Below, piece by piece: positions 39,399-48,410 of a DNA stretch of 64,000 nt. The notes beneath the pieces are model-generated. The model was not told the origin of the DNA. It saw only the letters and a list, made by a program, of their open reading frames with translations, and did no database searches. Both the position numbers and the translations under genes were made by a program. The stretch's first letter is position 1. Each line of letters opens with the position of its first letter. Origin of the DNA: Methyloligella sp. GL2 (GTDB taxonomy: Bacteria; Pseudomonadota; Alphaproteobacteria; Rhizobiales; Methyloligellaceae); the NCBI RefSeq assembly GCF_013341275.1, contig NZ_CP054476.1:1997501-2061500 (forward strand), read 5' to 3'.

Positions 39399-42300
39399 AT
39401 GGGGCGTATGGGGCGCGGCAATCCACCATCCGGGCCCGGCAAAGGCTCCAAGGACGTGAAGTCAACCGCGCCGGGCGCGCGCACGTGCATTCTTGTGCTC
39501 GGCATGCACCGCTCGGGCACGAGCGCCCTAACCCGACTCCTCAACTTTGGCGGTGCGGCTCTCCCGCAAAGACTGCTCGGCGCCGGCGATGGCAACGAAA
39601 CCGGGCATTGGGAACCGCAAGCCCTGGTCGATTTCCACGATCGCCTGCTGCAAGAGGTCGGCGCCACGTGGCACGATTGGGGCAGTCTCGATTTTTCGCG
39701 CCTGTCGCAAGAGCGCGTCGGTCAGCTCCGCGGCGAGCTTCTGTCGATCATCAAACAGGATTTTGGCGAAGCGCCTCTCTTCGTCGTCAAGGATCCCCGC
39801 ATCTGCCGCTTCGTGCCGTTCTTCACCTCGACCTTGGCGGAAGCCGGCATCCGCGTCGCGCCAATTCTGATCTTACGCAACCCGCTGGACGTGGTGCGCT
39901 CGTTGGAAGCGCGCAAAGAGGTCTGGCCGCCGGAGTTCGGCACGGCCGACGGGGCTCTGCTCTGGCTGCGCCACGTGCTCGATGCCGACGAGACCACGCG
40001 CAAAACGCCACGTGCCGTCATCACCTATGACGACGTGCTGCAGGATTGGCGGGGAACATTCGCAAAGATCGCCAGAGACGCTAAGATCGCCTTCCCCAAC
40101 GCGGCCGACGATTTCGCCTCCGACGCCGAAGGCTTCTTATCGCAGGGCCAACGCCACCAGCGCCATAGCGATGCCGAACTGCTCCTCGATCCGATCATGC
40201 GCGGCTGGGTGAACGAGACCTATAGCGCGGGCGAAGAGTTGGCGCGCAAATCCGGCTCGCCGGCGGCCCTCGCCAGGCTCGACGCGGTGCGGACCGCGTT
40301 CTACGAAGCCCTGCCCTTGCTGGCCCAGATCAGTTCCATCCGCCAAGGCGCCCTTGGTCTGCTCATCGAACGCAACCGGCAGCTGGAAGAGGCGCAATCC
40401 AGGCTGGATACCCTGGCGGAAGAGCTCATCGAAACTCCGGAGATTGAAGAACTGGAGCTGGGTGACGACGACTCGGCTCTGCCCGAGGTGCAGCAGATCC
40501 GGGCCGGAATTTCAGCGTTTAAGGCCCTCGCAGTCGGCCAGAAGGAAAAGATCAGGGAGCTCAATCGGCTGCTCACCGAGCATCAACGCGATCTTCAAGA
40601 CGCCCGAAACAAGCTTAGCGCAATGCGGCGCAACGCGGCCCAATTCGATAGCCAGCTCGCCACTGCGAATGCCGAGATTGCGGCCATGAAGAACTCGGCA
40701 AGCTTTCGGATCACCGCCCCACTGCGCAAGGCAAAGACGGCGGTGAAGACCATGGCCGTCAGCAGCGCTGCGATCCGGACCGGCATCAAGCGCCGCGGCG
40801 GTCTGATCCCCACTGCCAAGAAAACGGTTCACGTCTTGCGGCATCACGGCATTTCGGGAATGCGGCTCCGGCTGCGGGCGCTTACCGACGCCCAAAAGCA
40901 GCGCACCTCAATTCGCCGGACGCTGAATTCCTATCCGCTGGTTTCGATCATCGTCCCCAACTACAACCACGCGGCGTTTCTCGAGCAGCGCTTGAAGACT
41001 ATCTTCGCCCAGGCTTATCAGAACTTCGAGTTGATCATGCTCGACGACTGCTCCACCGATGGCAGCATGGCGATCATGAGGCGCTTCGAGGAGCAGTATC
41101 CCGGCAGAGCGCGTATCGTCGCCAATATCGAGAACTCCGGCAGCGGCTACCGGCAATGGGCCAAGGGCATCGCCATGGCCAGGGGCGACCTGATCTGGAT
41201 CGCCGAGAGCGACGACTGGTCGGATCCGCGCTTCCTGCAAGCCCTGGTCCCCTGCTTCGAAGACGAAAGCGTCATGCTGGCCTATTGCAACTCGGCCTTC
41301 ATGGATGCGGAAGGCGAGAACGTCATCTGGTCGACGCCGGAATATCTCAGCGATCTCGACAAGACGCTGTGGACCAGGCCGTTCTCGATGACGGCACCGC
41401 AGCTGGTCCGCAAAGGCTGGGCGCTGAAGAATATCGTACCGAATGTCAGCGGCGCGGTATTCCGCAATCCGCGGCTCGACACCGAGCTGTCGGCGATGCC
41501 GTGGACCGAGATGAAGATTTGCGGCGACTGGCTGTTCTATCTCGGCCTGGTGCGCGGGGGCTCCGTCGCCTATCTGCCCGATACGCTGAACTATTACCGT
41601 ATCCACGAGGCCAGCACCGCCAAGGGCACCTTCCGCAAGGACGTCTATTACCGCGAGCACGAGATGATCGCGAAATATGCACTCGAGCATTTCGACGTGC
41701 CGGACGACTTTATCGAGAAGCAGCAGGAGAACCTGCAGCGCCACTGGAAGAGCTATCGCGACGACTATAGCGACGATCTGTTTGTGGCCTGCTACGAGCC
41801 GGAGCGCCTCCGCGCGGCCATCGGCCAACGCAAACCTTCGATCATGATGGCGGGTTTTGCGTTTTGCGCCGGCGGCGGTGAGACCTTTCCGATCTTCCTC
41901 GCCAATCTTCTGAAAGAGCGCGGTTACCCGGTCACCTTTCTCTCCTGCGAGATGGAGGACCGCGAGGAAGGCATCCGCAGCCTGCTGCGGGCCGATATCC
42001 CAATCGTCACCGATCTGGAGAATATTGCCGAGGTGGTCGAGGATTACGGGATCGACATCATCCACTCGCATCACGCTTCGGTGGATCACAGCATTGCCAC
42101 TCAGCTTCCCAAGTCATGCAGCGCCAAGACGGTGGTTTCGATGCATGGCATGTATGAGATGATGGAACCCATCGACCGCGACGCGGTGCTGCCGCGGGTG
42201 ATGGAGCGGGCCGCGGCGCTGGTGTTCACATCGCAGAAGAACCTCGAGCCGTTCGAAAATCTCGGCGTTCTGGACCATCCCAAACTGGTCGGCATTCCCA

Positions 42301-42992
42301 ACGCCCTGCCCGAGGTTGCGTTGGCGCCCGTCAAACGCGCCTCGCTCGGCATTTCAGAAGAGGCATTCGTCGTCTGCGTCGTCACGCGGGCGATCCCGGA
42401 AAAAGGCTGGGCCGAGGCGATCGAAGCGGTGTCCCTGGCGCGGGAGAAGAGCGGGCGCGACATCCAGCTCCTGATGATTGGCGAAGGTCCCGAATACGAC
42501 CGGCTCAGCAAGCCCGGCGCTGCTGGAGATTTCGTCAAATTTCTCGGCTTCAAGCAGAACCTGCGAGACTATTTCGCTGCTGCCGATATCGGACTACTGC
42601 CTTCGCGGTTCCGCGGCGAGAGCTTTCCGCTGGCGCTGATTGATTGTCTCGCGGCAGGACGGCCGATGATCGCCTCCGATGTCGGCGAGATCCGGGAAAT
42701 GCTGGACGCCGATGGCGAGCTCGCCGGTGCGGTTTACAAGCTGAACAACTGGCAGCTTCCAATCGAAGACATGGCCGACTTGATCGCCGAAGCCGCAATG
42801 CGCGGGGATACGTACGATCAGATGGTCGAGGCCGCCCCGGAGGCCTATCGGAAGTTCGATCCCGATCTCATGGTCGATCGCTATATCTCCGTCTACATGA
42901 CGATCCTGCGCGGCGAGGCGCCGCTCGCCGCCGCCGGGCACAGCAGCGCGGTGCCCCCCCCCGAAGAGACGGGGGCCGGCTTGTCGCGATGA
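39399..42992 (+). CDS. Trifunctional sulfotransferase-GT2-GT4 fusion protein
   Basis: A 1197-aa protein with at least three catalytic domains. Residues about 30-310 form a sulfotransferase, with loop LGMHRSGTSALTRLL (R38 at the catalytic-lysine position) and R160-x7-S168. Residues about 320-440 are a coiled-coil, charged heptad region that ends with the linker-type segment ASFRITAPLRK. From about 510 a GT2 domain starts with YPLVSIIVPNYNHAAFLEQRL, with the acidic AESDDW near 602. From about 814 a GT4 domain starts MMAGFAFCAGGGETFP, followed by LPSRFRGESFPLALIDCLAAG. It ends four bases into the epimerase gene. It probably links sugar addition to sulfation at one site. Confidence 0.85.
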   Translation: MGRMGRGNPPSGPGKGSKDVKSTAPGARTCILVLGMHRSGTSALTRLLNFGGAALPQRLLGAGDGNETGHWEPQALVDFHDRLLQEVGATWHDWGSLDFSRLSQERVGQLRGELLSIIKQDFGEAPLFVVKDPRICRFVPFFTSTLAEAGIRVAPILILRNPLDVVRSLEARKEVWPPEFGTADGALLWLRHVLDADETTRKTPRAVITYDDVLQDWRGTFAKIARDAKIAFPNAADDFASDAEGFLSQGQRHQRHSDAELLLDPIMRGWVNETYSAGEELARKSGSPAALARLDAVRTAFYEALPLLAQISSIRQGALGLLIERNRQLEEAQSRLDTLAEELIETPEIEELELGDDDSALPEVQQIRAGISAFKALAVGQKEKIRELNRLLTEHQRDLQDARNKLSAMRRNAAQFDSQLATANAEIAAMKNSASFRITAPLRKAKTAVKTMAVSSAAIRTGIKRRGGLIPTAKKTVHVLRHHGISGMRLRLRALTDAQKQRTSIRRTLNSYPLVSIIVPNYNHAAFLEQRLKTIFAQAYQNFELIMLDDCSTDGSMAIMRRFEEQYPGRARIVANIENSGSGYRQWAKGIAMARGDLIWIAESDDWSDPRFLQALVPCFEDESVMLAYCNSAFMDAEGENVIWSTPEYLSDLDKTLWTRPFSMTAPQLVRKGWALKNIVPNVSGAVFRNPRLDTELSAMPWTEMKICGDWLFYLGLVRGGSVAYLPDTLNYYRIHEASTAKGTFRKDVYYREHEMIAKYALEHFDVPDDFIEKQQENLQRHWKSYRDDYSDDLFVACYEPERLRAAIGQRKPSIMMAGFAFCAGGGETFPIFLANLLKERGYPVTFLSCEMEDREEGIRSLLRADIPIVTDLENIAEVVEDYGIDIIHSHHASVDHSIATQLPKSCSAKTVVSMHGMYEMMEPIDRDAVLPRVMERAAALVFTSQKNLEPFENLGVLDHPKLVGIPNALPEVALAPVKRASLGISEEAFVVCVVTRAIPEKGWAEAIEAVSLAREKSGRDIQLLMIGEGPEYDRLSKPGAAGDFVKFLGFKQNLRDYFAAADIGLLPSRFRGESFPLALIDCLAAGRPMIASDVGEIREMLDADGELAGAVYKLNNWQLPIEDMADLIAEAAMRGDTYDQMVEAAPEAYRKFDPDLMVDRYISVYMTILRGEAPLAAAGHSSAVPPPEETGAGLSR

Positions 42993-43909
42993 TTGTCTTG
43001 GTCACAGGCGGGTCCGGCTTCTTGGGCCGCCATCTGGTGCAGCGTCTGGTCGATGACGGCCATCACGTCCGCGTGCTGGATGTTGCCGATACGCGCTCGC
43101 GCGATCCGCGGGTGGAGTTCGTCGCCAGCTCGATGACCGATGAGAGCGTGCTGAACGCCGCCGTTTCGGGGTGTGAGGCGGTGTTTCACCTCGCCTCCTC
43201 GGTGGTACCGAAGACCTCGAACGACAACCCGATTCTCGATGCCCGCTCCAATCTGATCGGCACCCTGCAGCTGATGGATGCCAGCATCGATGCCGGGGTG
43301 AGCCGCTTCATCTTCGCCTCCTCCGGCGGCACGGTCTATGGCGAGCCCACGGTGGTGAAGGTGAAGGAGAGCCATCCGACCGAGCCGATCTCCTCCTACG
43401 GCATCGTCAAATTGGCGGTGGAGAAATATCTGGCTCTCTATGCGCGCCTCTACGGCCTCAACAGTATCGCGTTGCGCATCTCCAATCTCTATGGCGAGCA
43501 TCAGCGCCACGATACCGGCCTTGGCGTGATCGCCTCGTTCTGCCACGGTGCCGTCACCGACAACCCGGTGAAGGTCTGGGGCGACGGCTCGGTATCGCGG
43601 GATTTCATTTATGTCGGCGACGTCGTCGATGCGATGGTCGCGGCGCTTCGTTACCGGGGCTCGCATCTGGTGGCCAATATCGGCTCCGGCGAGACCGTGA
43701 GCCTCAGCGAGATCCTGGCGCTGATCGAGGAGCTGACCGGCCGGGAGGTGGCGAAGGAGTATCTGCCCGGACGTCCGTTCGACGTCCACCGCACCTGCCT
43801 CGACGTCACCCTCGCCGACGACGCCTTGGGCTGGCGCCCCAAGACCAGCCTGCGGGACGGTATCTCCCGCGTGCTTCAGACGGTCGAGCAAGAAGAACGC
43901 TCAAGCTGA
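42989..43909 (+). CDS. NAD-dependent epimerase/dehydratase (nucleotide-sugar)
   Basis: A 306-aa extended short-chain dehydrogenase, probably acting on a nucleotide sugar. It reads IVLVTGGSGFLGRHLVQRL (NAD loop), DARSNLIGTLQLMDAS, FIFASSGGTVYGEPTVV and the catalytic Y-x3-K in SSYGIVKLAVEKY. NLYGEHQRHDTGLGVI, DFIYVGDVVDAMVAAL and the later WRPKTSLRDGI match UDP-glucose 4-epimerase-like enzymes. The start at 42989 overlaps the fusion-protein stop (ATGA), so translation is coupled. The substrate is not evident. Confidence 0.88.
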   Translation: MIVLVTGGSGFLGRHLVQRLVDDGHHVRVLDVADTRSRDPRVEFVASSMTDESVLNAAVSGCEAVFHLASSVVPKTSNDNPILDARSNLIGTLQLMDASIDAGVSRFIFASSGGTVYGEPTVVKVKESHPTEPISSYGIVKLAVEKYLALYARLYGLNSIALRISNLYGEHQRHDTGLGVIASFCHGAVTDNPVKVWGDGSVSRDFIYVGDVVDAMVAALRYRGSHLVANIGSGETVSLSEILALIEELTGREVAKEYLPGRPFDVHRTCLDVTLADDALGWRPKTSLRDGISRVLQTVEQEERSS

Positions 43910-43952
43910 CGGCACGCCTTCGCAACAACGACAACAACAAGATCTGGCTCAC

Positions 43953-45059
43953 GTGGCAAAGAAACAGCTCTATCTTCATATCGGTCTAGGAAAGACCGGA
44001 ACGACGTCGCTCCAGACCTTTTTCTGGGCCAACCGCAAGCCGCTCGCAAAGTACGGCATCCTCTATCCGACGACCGGCGCCGTGGCCGGCGCACACCATC
44101 TCTTGTCGCCGCACATCCCGCCGTTTTTGAAAGATGTCTGGGATTTCGTGCCGACCTCGAAATGGGCCCCGGAGCTGGCCCAGGCGGCAAATATGCCGGT
44201 GCTGCTCTCCAGCGAGCTCACCTCGAGCGCCAAACCCGACGTGGTCGCCCGCTTCGGCGAGGAGCTGCTGCCCTATTTCGATACCAAGGTGATCATCTAT
44301 CTCCGGCGCCAGGATCACCTGATCGTCGCCGGCTACAGCCAGCAAATCAAAGCCGGCACCCAGAAGATGGATATTGGCGGGGCATTTGCCCGGCTGTTCG
44401 GCCAGTTCGACTTCAAGGCGCGGCTGATGCCCTGGATCGAAGCCTTTGGCGCAGAGAACCTCATCCTTCGCCCCTATGAACGGCGCCAACTCATAGGCGG
44501 CGATATCCGCAAGGATTTTTTGAGCGGCATTCTCGGCATCGACGATCTCAGCGGTTTCCAGACATCGACCACCAATGAGAACCCGCGCTTCGCCTATCCG
44601 GCGCTGGAATATAAGCGCATGATCAACAACGTGATCCCGGACACGCAGGCTTCGACGCGGTTCAACGAGCCGCTGCTCGCCTATTCGGCGGCGATCGACA
44701 GCAGCTCGACCGCGATCTTCCACGAATCCGATCTCTTGGCCGCCGCGGAACGGAAGATGGTGCTGAACCGGGTCCGCCCGGTGAATGCCTGGATCGCCAA
44801 GGATCTGATGGGGCGCAATGACGGGATCCTTTTCCAGGACCCGGAGCCGGATGTCGATCTTGAGCGGATCGCTTCGCTGAAGGACGTAAGCTGGTCGGCG
44901 CCGAGCGTTACGGATCAGGATCTGGCCGAGATCGGCACATTTCTAACGTCAAAGAAATACGATAAGGAATTGCTGCAGCACATCGAACAGGCGCTGCGGG
45001 AGAATAGGTTCGAGGCCTATCGCTATGCGGGCAAGCTCGCGGCCAGTGTTGGGACTTAA
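43953..45059 (+). CDS. Sulfotransferase-family protein lacking the 3'-phosphate serine
   Basis: A 368-aa member of the KTGT subfamily. The loop is YLHIGLGKTGTTSLQTFF with lysine 14, the middle motif is SSE in VLLSSELTS, and the arginine of the 3'-phosphate pair is R118 in VIIYLRRQDHLIVAGY. Position 126, where the serine is expected, is alanine, so co-substrate binding may be changed. It shares LRRQD and the KAG spacing with the 36795 protein. It follows the epimerase by 43 bases and has a GTG start. A methyltransferase gene follows. Confidence 0.78.
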   Translation: MAKKQLYLHIGLGKTGTTSLQTFFWANRKPLAKYGILYPTTGAVAGAHHLLSPHIPPFLKDVWDFVPTSKWAPELAQAANMPVLLSSELTSSAKPDVVARFGEELLPYFDTKVIIYLRRQDHLIVAGYSQQIKAGTQKMDIGGAFARLFGQFDFKARLMPWIEAFGAENLILRPYERRQLIGGDIRKDFLSGILGIDDLSGFQTSTTNENPRFAYPALEYKRMINNVIPDTQASTRFNEPLLAYSAAIDSSSTAIFHESDLLAAAERKMVLNRVRPVNAWIAKDLMGRNDGILFQDPEPDVDLERIASLKDVSWSAPSVTDQDLAEIGTFLTSKKYDKELLQHIEQALRENRFEAYRYAGKLAASVGT

Positions 45060-45102
45060 GGATTGAGCTAAAGAGCGCAATACCGCGGATGCATACTGGG
45101 GA

Positions 45103-45846
45103 ATGCCAATGACGCAACTCGAATGGATCGACTCGGACAGTTTTTCGATCGGCGATTGCCGTTTCACCATTGACGTCACGCCGGGACCTAAGCGGCGCCT
45201 GTCGACAGAGAACAACTTCACGCTGGTGAAGACGAAGCGGTTTCTGTCGCTCTACGACGAAATCGAAGAAGATCTTGCGGGCAAGAAGATCCTCGAACTC
45301 GGTATCTTCGAGGGCGGCAGTCTGGTGTTCTTCGACAAGCGCTTCCGGCCGAGCAAGCTGGTGGGGCTGGATATCCGCGAAGAGCCGATCCCGGCGCTGG
45401 ATGCCTATACGGCCGGCCGCGGCGACGCGGTGAAGGTCTATTACGGCACCTCGCAGGCCGATCAGGGCGCGCTGGACAAGATCTGCCAGGACGATTTCGA
45501 CGGACAGGTCGACGTGGTGATTGACGATGCCTCGCATCTCTATGATCTCACCAAGGCGAGCTTCGAGATCCTGTTCAAATGGCTGGCACCGGGCGGCACC
45601 TACATCATCGAGGATTGGGCCTGGAGCTATCAGGTGCCGACCCAGGAGCGCAAACATCCCTGGTACAAGAAGACCGGCATGGCCACGCTGCTGTTCGAGC
45701 TGATCGGCGATCTTGCCGCCAATAACGCGATCGACTTCATCAGCATCGACCGCACCATGGCGATCATCACCAAGTCCAAAGCGCCGAACTCGCAGCTAAC
45801 CTTCGGCAAGGATCGCCTGCGGGGCCGGTCGAGCCCGGAGGTCTAA
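45103..45846 (+). CDS. Class I SAM-dependent methyltransferase (CmcI/rhamnosyl-O-methyltransferase-like)
   Basis: A 247-aa methyltransferase. The SAM loop is KKILELGIFEGGSLVFF; the acidic motif LVGLDIREEPIPAL follows, and VDVVIDDASHLYDLTKASFEILFKWLAPGGTYIIEDW holds the later motifs. The ELGxxxGGS pattern occurs in the CmcI/rhamnosyl O-methyltransferase family, and the location among rhamnose genes makes sugar O-methylation plausible. It is between two sulfotransferase genes. The acceptor hydroxyl is unknown. Confidence 0.8.
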   Translation: MPMTQLEWIDSDSFSIGDCRFTIDVTPGPKRRLSTENNFTLVKTKRFLSLYDEIEEDLAGKKILELGIFEGGSLVFFDKRFRPSKLVGLDIREEPIPALDAYTAGRGDAVKVYYGTSQADQGALDKICQDDFDGQVDVVIDDASHLYDLTKASFEILFKWLAPGGTYIIEDWAWSYQVPTQERKHPWYKKTGMATLLFELIGDLAANNAIDFISIDRTMAIITKSKAPNSQLTFGKDRLRGRSSPEV

Positions 45847-45932
45847 GACGGTCCATTTCGCGGCGTCCGATGGCCACCCGCCTCGCGCATAAGCACGGCC
45901 GCCACCGTATTGGGAGACGAGAGCCACCAGTG

Positions 45933-47057
45933 ATGAATGGGCAGAACAAGAAACGGGCGATCGTGCATGCCGGGTTGCCGAAGACGGCGACGAGCACGAT
46001 CCAGAACGCTTGTTTCGAAGAGCGCGAGATGCTGCGCAAGCATGCCGGCATAGTTTATCCCGGCAGCGACCCGGCGCAGCAGCTCGCCTTGCGCACGATC
46101 TTTTCCGATACGCCGCACAGCCATCCCTCCAGTATCAACAAGGGCAAGCATAACCGTCGGAAGCTTCGGGCGGAGCTGGATCAGACTCTCGCCGCGCTGA
46201 CTGCCGAAATCGAGCAGTCGGATGCGCCGGTGGTGCTGCTGTCCAACGAGGCGCTGACCAACTTCAATGCCGGCGAACTGACCCGCTTCCGCGAGTGGCT
46301 CGCCCGACTCGTGGACAGTATCGAGATCTTCTACGTGGTGCGCGAGCCGGTGGCCTACGCGACCAGCGCCATGCAGCAGATCCTCAAGCAGGGCCGCGTG
46401 CTGGAGGAGATGTATGTGAATCCGCCGAAGCCGCTTTTTCAGCAGCGGCTGAGCCTTGCCATGGAGCTGTTCGGCGCCGACAACGTCAAGGCGCTGAGCT
46501 TCGAGGCGATGTGCGCTCATGAAAAAGGTGTGATGGGCGCATTTCTCGACTTTCTCGGGGTGACGGACGGAACTGCCCGCAGCGCTCTCATGGATGCCGC
46601 TCAAAGCAAGAATAGCTCGCTCTCCGACGAGGCGGCGCAGATCCTCAGCAGCCTGAACCGGCAGCGCCCCCCAATCGTCAACGGACGGAAGGCGCGAAAC
46701 CGCGCTTTGCCGAAAGAGATCCGAACCCTCGGCCGTATCGGCAGCGCCAAGTTCCGCCCGCCACGCGCGGTGGCCAAGAAAATCTTCGACGAGACCCGGG
46801 CCGACGTTGCCTGGCTGAAGGAGAATTTCGGTGTTGGCGGCTATGACGAGATCGATCTCGACCGGTACCGCGACGGGCCTATCCTGACGCCTGAGCTCGC
46901 CGATAGCCTGGCGCTCACAATCTCCGATCTGATCAACCGGCAGAAGGTTCTGTTCGATCCCGATCGCGGCATCGCACGGATGGTCTCCGAGCGCCTGCAT
47001 AAGCTGGATTTTTGGGTGAGCGGCAATCTGCCGGGGCTGAAGCGCTGGTACCGATAG
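45933..47057 (+). CDS. Sulfotransferase-family protein (KTAT variant)
   Basis: A 374-aa likely PAPS-dependent sulfotransferase. The loop is VHAGLPKTATSTIQNAC, lysine 17, with alanine in place of the glycine in the other members. The middle motif is SNE in VLLSNEALTN, and the 3'-phosphate pair is R137-x7-S145 (YVVREPVAYATSAM). The ATG at 45933 is the best start; an upstream in-frame start at 45870 adds 21 basic residues. The C-terminal part (DETRADVAWLKENFGVGGYDEIDLDRY) resembles the 36795 protein's RETFF block. It precedes an FAD oxidoreductase by 18 bases. Confidence 0.82.
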   Translation: MNGQNKKRAIVHAGLPKTATSTIQNACFEEREMLRKHAGIVYPGSDPAQQLALRTIFSDTPHSHPSSINKGKHNRRKLRAELDQTLAALTAEIEQSDAPVVLLSNEALTNFNAGELTRFREWLARLVDSIEIFYVVREPVAYATSAMQQILKQGRVLEEMYVNPPKPLFQQRLSLAMELFGADNVKALSFEAMCAHEKGVMGAFLDFLGVTDGTARSALMDAAQSKNSSLSDEAAQILSSLNRQRPPIVNGRKARNRALPKEIRTLGRIGSAKFRPPRAVAKKIFDETRADVAWLKENFGVGGYDEIDLDRYRDGPILTPELADSLALTISDLINRQKVLFDPDRGIARMVSERLHKLDFWVSGNLPGLKRWYR

Positions 47058-47075
47058 GACGGCTCGAACTCCGTT

Positions 47076-48203
47076 TTGGCAGCCGATTTCCATACCATCG
47101 TCGTCGGAGGCGGCGTTGTCGGCCTCGCCATCGCCCATGCGCTCGCCAAGCAAGCGCCGTCGGTTCTGCTGCTTGAGCGGCATGAAGCGCTCGGCACCGA
47201 AACCACCTCCCGCAATTCCGAAGTTATCCATTCGGGCATCTACTACCCGCAAGGCTCGCTACGCGCGGCGCTCTGTGTGCGGGGGCGCCCGCAGCTTTAC
47301 CGCTTCGCCGCAGAGAACGGCGTCGCGACGGAGCGCTGCGGCAAGCTGATCGTCGCCACTAGCGCGGCCGAGACCGATGCGCTGAAAGCTCTGAAGGAGA
47401 ACGGCGAGAAGAATGGCGTCGAGGGACTCGCCCTGCTTTCGGCGACCGAGGCAAAGCGGCTGGAGTCCGCCCTTGCCTGCAAGGCGGCGCTTCTGTCGCC
47501 GGTCACCGGCATCGTCGATGCGCATGGGCTTGTGGTGGCGCTGGAAGGCGGCTTCACCTCTGCCGGCGGCGAAGTGGTGCTGAATAGCGCCGTCGATGCC
47601 ATCGCCAAAGAGAACGGCTCCTTCACCCTCGATGTCGCGGACCGGCAAGGTGGCACGGCCCGGATCACGGCCGAGCGCCTGGTGCTCGCCGCCGGGCTTG
47701 AAGCGACGCGGCTTGGCCGCATGCTGCGCTATCCCTCAGGCTACCAAGTTCCGGTCACGCGCTACGGCAAAGGGCATTATTTTGCCTTCAGCGGCAAGGC
47801 GCCGTTTCAACACCTGATCTATCCAATGCCGAGCGGCGCATGGCTCGGCACCCATTTCACCCGCGATCTTTCCGGGCGCGGCAAGTTCGGTCCCGATCTG
47901 GAGTGGACCGATCACGTGGATTACAGCTTCGACGATGCGAATGAGGCCCGCAAAGCGGCTTTCGAATCGGCCGTGCGGCGCTACTGGCCGGCTCTACCGG
48001 AGGGTGCGCTTACCCCCGACTATGTCGGCATTCGGCCGAAGATCTACGCCCAAGGCGAACCGGCTGCGGATTTCGCCATAGATGGGCCGGAAACCCATGG
48101 CATTGCAGGATTGATTGCGCTTTACGGTATCGAAAGTCCCGGCCTCACCTCATCGCTGGCGATCGGCGATTTCGTCGCCAAAATGGCCGCCAGCGGCGCG
48201 TAG
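47076..48203 (+). CDS. LhgO-like FAD-dependent oxidoreductase
   Basis: A 375-aa DAO-superfamily flavoprotein with a TTG start. It has the N-terminal FAD loop TIVVGGGVVGLAIAHALAK, the flavin-contacting segment LGTETTSRNSEVIHSGIYYP, the long middle sheet, and GIRPKIYAQGEPAADFAIDG, all as in L-2-hydroxyglutarate dehydrogenase/oxidase (LhgO, YgaF). That function, removal of L-2-hydroxyglutarate, is an inference from similarity. It is in the sulfotransferase cluster, 18 bases after the sulfotransferase at 45933, so it may have a role in sugar metabolism or be an unrelated passenger. Confidence 0.8.
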   Translation: MAADFHTIVVGGGVVGLAIAHALAKQAPSVLLLERHEALGTETTSRNSEVIHSGIYYPQGSLRAALCVRGRPQLYRFAAENGVATERCGKLIVATSAAETDALKALKENGEKNGVEGLALLSATEAKRLESALACKAALLSPVTGIVDAHGLVVALEGGFTSAGGEVVLNSAVDAIAKENGSFTLDVADRQGGTARITAERLVLAAGLEATRLGRMLRYPSGYQVPVTRYGKGHYFAFSGKAPFQHLIYPMPSGAWLGTHFTRDLSGRGKFGPDLEWTDHVDYSFDDANEARKAAFESAVRRYWPALPEGALTPDYVGIRPKIYAQGEPAADFAIDGPETHGIAGLIALYGIESPGLTSSLAIGDFVAKMAASGA

Positions 48204-48410
48204 CGCTAGCCCGGGACAGACAAAATGTGTATAGGGACGGAACTCTTATCGCGCCCTTGCAAGCCCGGGCGAGATAGGGTCTAAAAGCGCGCAACGCATG
48301 CGAAAACAGCCCAGAAGCGACCCCTTTTCTCGCCCACGGTTGATTTAGCTGGGCAGCCCTTACGGGCGGCCTCTTCGGGCTTTGCAATACGCGTAAGCCA
48401 TGGATTTCGG

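Noticed and set aside
40908..42089. 393-codon frame opposite the fusion protein
   Set aside because: The plus-strand product has conserved GT2 and GT4 motifs throughout this stretch.
42644..42988. Upstream extension of the epimerase frame
   Set aside because: It overlaps the end of the fusion protein in another frame; the NAD loop begins directly at 42989 and the ATGA overlap fixes the start.
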